The notes below the pieces were generated by a model. The model ran no database searches and was not told where the DNA came from. It saw only the letters and a list, made by a program, of their open reading frames with translations. From the NCBI GenBank assembly GCA_964580585.1, contig CAZOKZ010000100.1, positions 1 to 11,203 of the forward strand: a stretch of 11,203 nt of DNA. The letters are read 5' to 3'. This document shows, in pieces, positions 1 through 6,751 of this stretch (position 1 is its first letter; every line of letters begins with the position of its first letter). This DNA is from CAZOKZ01 sp964580585. GTDB taxonomy: Bacteria > Sumerlaeota > Sumerlaeia > SLMS01 > JAHLLQ01. The position numbers and the translations under genes are program-made.

Positions 1-53
1 CACGTAATAACAACGGTTTAGAGCGGGGTCCGAAAAAGTTTACCGGACACTAC
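1..53. mobile_element. possible end of an inserted element (IS-like) disrupting the UvrD gene
   Basis: The UvrD-family reading frame matches its family up to the motif IV residues NYR at about position 60, then diverges. Read on the minus strand, the next bases begin TGTCCGG at 49-43, and all three forward frames of that strand hit a stop within about 45 bases. This fits a foreign sequence joined to the gene better than a one-base frameshift. The stretch contains a small inverted repeat, GTCCG at 28-32 and CGGAC at 44-48. A TA dinucleotide lies at the apparent junction (52-51), as would fit a TA-targeting element, but that is inference. No transposase and no second end are visible because the window ends here. 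Confidence 0.25.
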
Positions 54-1556
54 TGGCGACATCCGATAATTAATCCGCAAAGTTTTTGAGCGGCCTCGAA
101 CGTCAACTCCCAACGCTTTCCATGAAAATGGTGGCTGGAAGATTCGTTGGCCAAGGTCGCCAGAAAAGAACAGGCTGTTTGCTCTTTCTCCACCCAAAGC
201 GGCAAGAAAACGCAATTGAGACACGCTAATATCTTGTGCTTCATCGATCACTGCAAAGTCATATTGTGGATGTTTAGAATTGGAAATTTTACCCGTCAGC
301 ATACAATACATCTCAGGCAACGTCACCAAGCCTTGTTCCTTTATTAATGCTCGGGCACGCTCGAAAATGGACCAAAGAACCGCCCGTTGTTTTTCTGGCA
401 GACGAGTTTTTCTGCCAAGCCGTGGCACATCGCGGTAAGATTCCCAGGTGTCTAATTGCCAGCCATCGACCACCTCAGCCCATTCGCTTAAAAGAAACGA
501 AAGCGTAAACTTATGGGATTCTCCTTCTTTTGCAGTGGTAGAAATGACCTGTTGTATGTCCTCTTTGCTTGCAATCTTACAGAGGCCACAAAGTGCAGCG
601 TACAATCGACTGGCGATGGCATCCATTGAGTAAACGTCAATCCGCTCGCCCAATCGCGGTTCACTGCTTATCAATCGCAAGAGCTTCGTTCTCAGTGCAT
701 TCGCCAACGGTTCCGAAAACGTAGCGAGCAAGACCCGTGCTTCGGGATAATTACGCGCCAGATAAACTGCGCGATGCAAAGCCACGATGGTTTTTCCCGT
801 TCCGGCTGTACCACACACACGAGCAGGGCCGTTGAAATCTTGCTCAATGAGCGATTGCTGGGCGGGATGGAGAAAAACCGTCCACTTCTCCCAAGGATAA
901 TCCAAGGCACGCTGTAACTCTTCCACGTTGCTCATCACGCGGAAACGGCGCTGGGCATCGGGATGCGCGAATGGATCGTCTTCCTGCTTTTGCGCCGGGA
1001 CTGTTTGTGGTATTGTTCCCGTCGCCAAATTCAGCAACGCCTCGGCTGCTTCCGCTGGCAAATGGTCCGTCAAATCCAGCAATGTGTCCTCGGTCGCCTT
1101 CTTGACGTCGGGCAACCATTCGGACGGCACACCGTATCCAAGCAGTTCTTCCTCGGCAACATGGCCAAACAATGCCGGTTTTTCCTGCTCGGCTTCCACA
1201 TAGTTGGGAATTACAATTTCCCGAACCGTTTCCCGGATTTCCACGATTTGTGCCGCACCGGTTTTGGGGTGCGTTTCCAGCTTTCGCCGCCTTGCCCATT
1301 CATAGGCTTTGTCGTGGTGGTCCACATAGCACAATAGCAGGCTGGATTCGGTTCGATGCAGGATCAACCGAATGTCCATGTTCACATAGATCGAACAAAA
1401 ATTCGCATCTTTGGCTTTGTCCAATTTGTGAAATTTCAATCCTGGATGCGCTGGGTTCATCTGCAAATCGAAAGCCGTTGTTTTGACGGCTTTCTGCTCG
1501 TCGTTGGTCAGCTTGTTTAAGCTGTCGCAAAAACTGTCGGCGATTAAGAATTCCAT
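18..1556 (-). CDS. RelE-domain/UvrD-family SF1 helicase, truncated after motif IV
   Basis: This 512-aa product has two parts. Residues 1-100 resemble the RelE/ParE toxin fold in the form seen fused to helicases, with conserved stretches around HKL (43-45), RLILHR (63-68) and CYVDHHD (76-82). Residues from about 225 are a UvrD/Rep-type SF1 ATPase: Walker A GTAGTGKT at 249-256, Walker B VIDEAQD at 436-442, motif III FSGDLGQ at 464-470 and motif IV LRINYR at 493-498. Family members continue for well over 100 residues with motifs V and VI, which complete the ATP site; here the frame ends 14 residues after motif IV. Both other frames also stop at once, so an insertion or rearrangement is likelier than a frameshift. 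The start overlaps the PLD gene by 13 bases and has no clear Shine-Dalgarno site, which suggests translational coupling. The ATPase is probably inactive as a helicase; the RelE-like domain could still fold. It could equally be called a pseudogene. Confidence 0.85.
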   Translation of the reverse strand: MEFLIADSFCDSLNKLTNDEQKAVKTTAFDLQMNPAHPGLKFHKLDKAKDANFCSIYVNMDIRLILHRTESSLLLCYVDHHDKAYEWARRRKLETHPKTGAAQIVEIRETVREIVIPNYVEAEQEKPALFGHVAEEELLGYGVPSEWLPDVKKATEDTLLDLTDHLPAEAAEALLNLATGTIPQTVPAQKQEDDPFAHPDAQRRFRVMSNVEELQRALDYPWEKWTVFLHPAQQSLIEQDFNGPARVCGTAGTGKTIVALHRAVYLARNYPEARVLLATFSEPLANALRTKLLRLISSEPRLGERIDVYSMDAIASRLYAALCGLCKIASKEDIQQVISTTAKEGESHKFTLSFLLSEWAEVVDGWQLDTWESYRDVPRLGRKTRLPEKQRAVLWSIFERARALIKEQGLVTLPEMYCMLTGKISNSKHPQYDFAVIDEAQDISVSQLRFLAALGGERANSLFFSGDLGQRIFQPPFSWKALGVDVRGRSKTLRINYRMSPVVSGKLFRTPL

Positions 1557-2830
1557 CGAATGTCCCGGTTTCTTCGTCGAAGTGAAAACACTATAAATTC
1601 TCCTGAGTCTGGCGACATCTGCTTGCCTTTTTCATTCTCAACTGATTTTAGGTCTCTAACGAGCGCCCAAATTACATTTTCCGGGGGGATGATTTCCTCT
1701 TTAAGTGAAAGAAGGATTTCCATGTTTCGCCCACTAGCTTGAACAGAATATTCTTGATCGAGTATTGGGTTCCATTTTTTTGAATGCGAGCCAAATAAAT
1801 ACTCAAAGTCACCTTTTAATATATGTCTTACTTTTACTCGAACTTGTTGTTTGTCTGAAGTCGGAGTTGGACGAAATGGTTGACGAGTTCTTTCCAAGAC
1901 CGGTTTGAAAATACTTGTTATCTTCCACTCCGCCATTAATTCGACACCCCCACTTCCCATCTCAAGTCCTTCGACCGTACACCAATAGGAATGAGTTGCT
2001 TCATTAAGTTTTTGAAGTCCTTCCCATGGGCTTGTGGGTAATGTATCGAATAAATAAACATGGACTTCTGGGTGAAGAGAAGTGAATGTTTTTGTAAATT
2101 CGGGCAATTCAAAATAGATGATGTCATCAATTGAAGGAACAACTTTAGTTGATTTTGCCGCCATAATAACAATCGTGTTATGGGCTTCACCTTCTTTTGG
2201 GACATCTAAAGATTTAGCTCTCAAACCGTCTATAAACTGTGATGTCCACCATGAATAGGCTTCTTTCATTCCGGGTGAATAATTTATGGATTCTTGTTTA
2301 GCTTTTTGAATGTGCTGTCTTATTGTCTTAAATTGTTCGGAATCCCTATCGCCTTCAAGTAATACTGCCGCCTCACCATTTAGGCCCATCAATGCAAATC
2401 CCGTGATATTATTTGAACCCACGAAAACTGATGCAGTACCATCGGACCTTTCCATGTAATATATCTTACTATGGAGCATCGGGTGGTATCGGTAAAATGA
2501 ATGTCTGGCACCAGCATTAGTTAATTTTGTATGTCCTAAGTGAACATGAAGATTGTTCAATGGAACTCCCATACGAATCACTCGGTCGAATGCTTCGTAC
2601 GCGCGATACGTACCTGCACCAACAATGATGGTTTCTACGCTTTTAGTATTGTTTTTTATGCCAGATTCGATACATTTTATGCCCTCAATAGTTATGAACC
2701 CGGACACAATTTGTGTTTTATCAGATGTTCGTAATTTTTCATTAATAAGTGACGCTATCTCCTGTTGTGGTGTATCAAATAGCACCGTACTTTTTACATT
2801 CATGATTATTGCCCCTAATATGTTGTCCAT
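1544..2830 (-). CDS. phospholipase D-fold nuclease, NgoFVII/BfiI-like restriction endonuclease candidate
   Basis: The protein (about 428 aa) carries one phospholipase D catalytic motif. Counting from the GTG at 2833, H121-x-K123 is followed by an acidic residue (E128) and by GSNN at 139-142. A single HKD motif per chain implies a homodimeric active site, as in Nuc, BfiI and NgoFVII. The N-terminal region (IVSGFITIEG, about 42-51) is typical of these folds. The roughly 270 C-terminal residues are unassigned; in BfiI-type enzymes this part binds DNA. The start is ambiguous. The ATG at 2830 gives a TGATG junction with the methyltransferase stop, a GTG lies at 2833, and an ATG at 2803 has the best Shine-Dalgarno site (AGGGG at 2816-2812, 8 bases away). 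The gene is clearly AT-richer than its neighbours, with sampled lines near 30% G+C. Expected role: cleavage of unmodified or invading DNA, in partnership with the upstream methyltransferase. A role in DNA end processing is also possible. Confidence 0.85.
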   Translation of the reverse strand: MDNILGAIIMNVKSTVLFDTPQQEIASLINEKLRTSDKTQIVSGFITIEGIKCIESGIKNNTKSVETIIVGAGTYRAYEAFDRVIRMGVPLNNLHVHLGHTKLTNAGARHSFYRYHPMLHSKIYYMERSDGTASVFVGSNNITGFALMGLNGEAAVLLEGDRDSEQFKTIRQHIQKAKQESINYSPGMKEAYSWWTSQFIDGLRAKSLDVPKEGEAHNTIVIMAAKSTKVVPSIDDIIYFELPEFTKTFTSLHPEVHVYLFDTLPTSPWEGLQKLNEATHSYWCTVEGLEMGSGGVELMAEWKITSIFKPVLERTRQPFRPTPTSDKQQVRVKVRHILKGDFEYLFGSHSKKWNPILDQEYSVQASGRNMEILLSLKEEIIPPENVIWALVRDLKSVENEKGKQMSPDSGEFIVFSLRRRNRDIRWNS

Positions 2831-5643
2831 CACTTCACCCTGAACACCTTCATCACTTCATCGCCCAGGTGGTTAATGACTTTGACGGCGATGCGTCCCG
2901 ACGTGGGTTTGTCGAAAGGTCTCGACGTGTCGCTTTTCAACGTCGCCCAGGCTTCTTCGTCAATTTCGGCTTTCAGCGTCGTTTTTAGCGCCTTATATGG
3001 ATCGTTCGCGCCCAGGAAATAGGCGTGCCGCACGAAGAAGCTCTCTTCGTTGTAGTCCGTGTCGATAAACCAGCAGGCAATGCCCTCCGCCCCGTCGCTT
3101 CGGACTTCGCCCGTGTTCGGATGGAAAACATCCACTCCATTGATTTTGATTTGAATCTGGCCGTCTTCTGCTTCCAGAATATCGATGTCCGGTTCCCCGA
3201 ATATCACGAACAAGTTACCTTTGCCTGTGTTCTTCAAATCGGCGGACATGTGCAGGTCGGCGTTCATACGCGCCTTTAGAACTTTGATCCGCCCCAGATT
3301 TTCAAAATCGGTGGAATGCGCGTCATAGCTGAACGCGCACGTAATCAACACGTCGAATGCCGCGTCGCCTGCCTCACGGGCGGCGGAAACCAAATCCGGG
3401 CGCGTTACGGTTCCAAACTCGGGACCAATGAAAATACCCGCTCGTTTTTCGTTCTCGCCCTCCCTGTACCGTCCCTCGGCGCAAATGTAATGGCCCGGCC
3501 ATGGCTTGAGAGACGTAAAGTCAATTTTGTCCTCTTTGTGCGCTTGTTGCACACCAGCGGTTTTCAGGTTCTCCAGAATCATCCCGGCAAAATCCTGCCC
3601 CTGGCTGTAGGCGTCCTTGGATTCCGCTACCGCATCAATTAATTCGTCGTCTTCGTCCACCCCTAAAACCCGGTGCGGGGAAAGACTCTCGACGGTAAAC
3701 GGACCCGCCACGCGAACCTTGCTTTTGTCCTCATAGGGCTTGTCGTACAAATACTCGTTATCTGCCTTAGCGGCGATGGACGCATCGATCTCTTTCTGGC
3801 GGGCAATGCGCGCTTTCCACCATTCCGCGTGCGCTTTCTTCATGGTCTCGGGCCAATCGGAACCCGCCTCGCGCGGGATTTCCCATTCTTCCCAACCATG
3901 CTTCGGCGGTTTTTTCAACTTCTGACTTTCTTGCCGCACCTTGTCAGCCAGTGGTGCCAACTTCTCCTGCCACTTCTCCCAAATCACATCGATTTCCGCG
4001 TTATTGGCAATCGATTTGAGCGTGATGTGCGGCACGCGCTCATAGACAAAACCGTGGCGAATGTTTCCGCGCACCGGTTGAGAACTGGGGACGGTTTGGG
4101 TGACTTCGGCTTCTTTGATTTGGCCTTCGCGGGAATCGGCCAACAGATAAAACGGATACCGCGCGCCCATGATACGGGCGCGAGCCAAGGCCAGCGCCAC
4201 ACGCGAGGTATCGATCGTGATCCAGCGCCGTCCCCATTGCTCGGCCACGGTGGCGGTGGTGCCGGAACCGCAGGTCGGGTCGAGCACAAGGTCGCCGGGG
4301 TCGGTGGTCATCAAGACGCATCGCTCGATAATCTTGGTGGAGGTTTGAACCACATACAACTTGTCTCCGCCGAGGCTGCTACCGACATCCGTCCAGACGT
4401 TCCGAATCGGCATCGCTGGGTAGTCATCGATGAAGCGAACGTAATTTAGACTGTTCTTGCCGGGCTCAAGTCTATCGGCCCACAAGAGGCGTTGCATTCC
4501 GAGTTCATTCGTTTTCCAGCGCACCTGTTCGCTCGGCTTCAACTCTCGTCCACGAATCTGAACACCGAACCAAGACGCGGCTCCTTCTCCCTTCGTGCGC
4601 CCGATGCTTTGCGACGTCATGTCACTCAGTCTGAACGCTCGACTCTCCTCAGCCTGTTCCGGTGTCGCCTTCGTTGCTCGTATTCGCTCGCCGTCTCTGG
4701 TTTGAACAAAAGCGTAGGCTTCGCCGCCTTCACCGCCGGCAATTTTTGGAAGCAGGAAGGTGCGAAACTTCAGCGATTCCTTTCGCTTGGCGAACCAAAG
4801 CACATGGTCGCTCACATTCGGAATGTAGAGTTCCGTGGAGCCAGAAGTTTTCTCGATTGTGATTAGAGAGACGAAGTTTTCGTCCCCAAACACCTCATCC
4901 ATCACCGCCCGGACGCGGTGAACATTTTCATCCCCGATCTGCACAAAGATGGAGCCGGTGTCGGTGAGCAGGTCGCGGGCGACGGTGAGCCGATCCCGCA
5001 GGTAGGTGAGGTAGCTGTGGATGCCGTCGCGCCAGGTGTCGCGGAAGGCTTTGACCTGTTCCGGTTCGCGTGTGATGTGCGTCACGTTGCCGTCTTTCAC
5101 GTCGCGGCTGGTGGTGGACCACTGGAAGTTGCTGTTGAATTTGATGCCGTAGGGCGGATCGAAGTAAATGCACTGCACCTTGCCGCGCAGTCCCTCGCGC
5201 TCGGCCAGCGAGGCCATGACCTGGAGCGAATCGCCCAGGATCATGCGGTTGGACCAGTTGGCGTCGTGCTGGTAAAACTCGGTTTTGGCCCCTTCGCTGG
5301 GCAAGCCGTTGAAATCGCCAAATAGGTCGAATTGTAATTCGTCGCTTGTTTCGTTCGCTTTAGTGCGGCGAAGAAGATCGTCGATCAAAACCTTGGGATG
5401 AACCTTTTCCTGGATGTAAAGCGGCGGCGCGTTCACCACAAGATCGGACCAGTCTTTGTCGTCTTTGCCGCGCCAGACCAGTTGGGGGTCCAGGTCGCGA
5501 TTCCGCCGCTCGTAGGCCACGCGAAGAGGGTCTTGCTGGTCCTTGGTCAAAACGGACTGATATTCCGCCGTCGGGATGTTTTTGCGGGAAGCATCGTTGT
5601 GCTTTAATGTCTCGACAGAGAGCTTGGATTTTCTCTTGGCCAT
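2830..5643 (-). CDS. site-specific DNA adenine methyltransferase, type III Mod-like, 937 aa
   Basis: It transfers a methyl group from S-adenosylmethionine to adenine N6 in a target sequence, protecting host DNA. The catalytic motif DPPY lies at 162-165 and the SAM-binding motif DPTCGSGTT at 455-463. This order, catalytic motif first and SAM motif second, marks the beta class (type III Mod and relatives). The roughly 290 residues between them hold the predicted target recognition region, including the IRNVWTDVG stretch (413-421). Type III Mod proteins are usually 600-700 aa. Here about 430 extra residues follow the SAM motif, beginning with a charged, tryptophan-rich segment (about 555-630) and then a globular part of unknown function. 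The start is 6 bases from the NYN stop; a GGAG 12 bases upstream lies inside the NYN gene. The stop overlaps the PLD start. This is the modification subunit of the operon; the recognition sequence cannot be read from the sequence. Confidence 0.93.
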   Translation of the reverse strand: MAKRKSKLSVETLKHNDASRKNIPTAEYQSVLTKDQQDPLRVAYERRNRDLDPQLVWRGKDDKDWSDLVVNAPPLYIQEKVHPKVLIDDLLRRTKANETSDELQFDLFGDFNGLPSEGAKTEFYQHDANWSNRMILGDSLQVMASLAEREGLRGKVQCIYFDPPYGIKFNSNFQWSTTSRDVKDGNVTHITREPEQVKAFRDTWRDGIHSYLTYLRDRLTVARDLLTDTGSIFVQIGDENVHRVRAVMDEVFGDENFVSLITIEKTSGSTELYIPNVSDHVLWFAKRKESLKFRTFLLPKIAGGEGGEAYAFVQTRDGERIRATKATPEQAEESRAFRLSDMTSQSIGRTKGEGAASWFGVQIRGRELKPSEQVRWKTNELGMQRLLWADRLEPGKNSLNYVRFIDDYPAMPIRNVWTDVGSSLGGDKLYVVQTSTKIIERCVLMTTDPGDLVLDPTCGSGTTATVAEQWGRRWITIDTSRVALALARARIMGARYPFYLLADSREGQIKEAEVTQTVPSSQPVRGNIRHGFVYERVPHITLKSIANNAEIDVIWEKWQEKLAPLADKVRQESQKLKKPPKHGWEEWEIPREAGSDWPETMKKAHAEWWKARIARQKEIDASIAAKADNEYLYDKPYEDKSKVRVAGPFTVESLSPHRVLGVDEDDELIDAVAESKDAYSQGQDFAGMILENLKTAGVQQAHKEDKIDFTSLKPWPGHYICAEGRYREGENEKRAGIFIGPEFGTVTRPDLVSAAREAGDAAFDVLITCAFSYDAHSTDFENLGRIKVLKARMNADLHMSADLKNTGKGNLFVIFGEPDIDILEAEDGQIQIKINGVDVFHPNTGEVRSDGAEGIACWFIDTDYNEESFFVRHAYFLGANDPYKALKTTLKAEIDEEAWATLKSDTSRPFDKPTSGRIAVKVINHLGDEVMKVFRVK

Positions 5644-5649
5644 GGCGAA

Positions 5650-6567
5650 TTAAATCTCCGGGGTCTGGGGAGGTGTTGGTATTGTGGTGGTCGAGGAATC
5701 TTGTGTTGGAGACAATAATGATATTGTTGTACCTGGGGCTGAAATCAAACCAGCCGGACTAGAAACCGCACTGGATGTCCTAGGATTTGGGAAGCCCGAT
5801 TGAAGTCCATCGATATGCTCGAAAAGGTCGTCATTAACTTTTTGCCAGAGGGGATCGAGGATGAAATTGATTCCCTCGCGGCGAGCCAGTTTTGCGGCGG
5901 GGACAAAATCACTATCGCCAGCTACCAGAACAATGGTATCAACTTGCTTTTTGAGTGTTAGAGTCGAAATGTCCAAGCCAATCCGCATATCGACGCCTTT
6001 TTGACGAAGCCCTAGTGCAACGGCACCGCCTTCGATACCCTTCCAGAAATCGCGTAATTCCTGGAGGCTCTTGATTTCCTGATCTGTAAAATTAAAAGAA
6101 TCGGGACCGGTTGGCGGTAAGGTCCCCAATTTATCAAGGGCGGCGACCAGGTGACGGCTACGAAGAATTTTCTTTGTCAGAGATGGACTAATTGTCCAGT
6201 CTCCTTCCTTTATCACTTTTCCCAATCGCAACGCCAGTTTGGGTTGCTTTCGTAGTAATTTGAAAATTTCGCGCCGATGACGAGCGACATCGCTCTTTGC
6301 AAAATCGATTGATCGATTATCGATGGGATGATGGGCCTTACCGTCGTAGGGATTGGCATCGTAGTAAAATGATCGATAAACATGACGATCCCACCGCTCG
6401 CCGTCCTGTTCGCTACCAGTAAGTTGTTTGATATGCGACCGGATCAAACTCCTTATGCTTCGCACAATTTGATCTGGTGTGTCACACCGTGCCGGTTGTA
6501 CAAGGCTCGGCAATCGCTTGAGGAAGAAACCACCATCAATGAGAATGGCGATGCGCCGATCATTCAT
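5650..6567 (-). CDS. NYN-domain (PIN-like) ribonuclease-family protein
   Basis: This 305-aa protein has the acidic residues expected of the NYN/LabA/DUF88 family of PIN-like metal-dependent nucleases: D11 in ILIDGG, D193 and D199 in GVDMRIGLD, and D218 and D220 in LVAGDSDF (214-221). Members cleave RNA or, in some cases, bind nucleic acid without known cleavage. About 180 residues separate D11 from the next aspartate, more than in compact NYN proteins, so there is a charged insert (about 50-180) of unknown role. The C-terminal 45 residues are rich in Ser, Thr and Pro and probably disordered. The start is well supported by GGAGG at 6580-6576, 8 bases from the ATG. It sits between the Res and Mod genes with its stop 6 bases from Mod, so it is probably co-transcribed with Mod. 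Its substrate in this setting (phage RNA, tRNA, transcripts or DNA) is unknown. Confidence 0.88.
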   Translation of the reverse strand: MNDRRIAILIDGGFFLKRLPSLVQPARCDTPDQIVRSIRSLIRSHIKQLTGSEQDGERWDRHVYRSFYYDANPYDGKAHHPIDNRSIDFAKSDVARHRREIFKLLRKQPKLALRLGKVIKEGDWTISPSLTKKILRSRHLVAALDKLGTLPPTGPDSFNFTDQEIKSLQELRDFWKGIEGGAVALGLRQKGVDMRIGLDISTLTLKKQVDTIVLVAGDSDFVPAAKLARREGINFILDPLWQKVNDDLFEHIDGLQSGFPNPRTSSAVSSPAGLISAPGTTISLLSPTQDSSTTTIPTPPQTPEI

Positions 6568-6603
6568 GGTCGCCCCCTCCGCAGGAAAAAGTTGTAAGTG
6601 GGG

Positions 6604-6671
6604 TTAAAAGAAAGAGCCCCAAGGGTTCGGCACGCGCTCGGGATTGGTGAGCGGGCGTACAACCATGGGGC
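6604..6671 (-). terminator. long hairpin with U-rich tail between Res and NYN genes (terminator or attenuator)
   Basis: On the minus strand, 6671-6616 folds into an interrupted hairpin of about 20 base pairs. The helices are 6616-6621 with 6666-6671, 6624-6627 with 6661-6664, 6630-6635 with 6655-6660, and 6636-6639 with 6649-6652, closing a 9-base loop. It is followed by the tail UCUUUCUUUU (6615-6606). One pair (6631/6659) is G-U on the minus strand but C-A on the plus strand, so the structure favours minus-strand RNA. It is longer than most intrinsic terminators. It could end Res transcription, reduce read-through into NYN-Mod, or act as an attenuator in the NYN leader. Confidence 0.6.
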
Positions 6672-6680
6672 GAATGTAAG

Positions 6681-6712
6681 AGTATCGTGACCCAACAAAA
6701 TGGTGGTGTCAA
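6681..6712 (-). promoter_or_regulatory. possible promoter for the NYN-Mod-PLD-UvrD genes
   Basis: On the minus strand a perfect TTGACA lies at 6712-6707 and a -10-like GATACT at 6686-6681. The 20-base spacing is longer than the usual 16-18, so the promoter is weak or false. If it is used, the transcript would begin almost exactly at the base of the 6671-6616 hairpin. That would give the methyltransferase genes expression separate from the Res gene. Confidence 0.25.
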
Positions 6713-6751
6713 CCCCCCAATTTACGAAATGAAGAGATTGAATTAATGGCT

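Noticed and set aside
3673..4449. 258-codon plus-strand open frame inside the methyltransferase gene
   Set aside because: It lies antisense to well-conserved catalytic motifs and has no family resemblance; it is a shadow frame of a GC-rich gene.
2830..5643. phase-variable repeat tract in the mod gene, as in some type III systems
   Set aside because: No long simple-sequence repeat was seen in the coding region.
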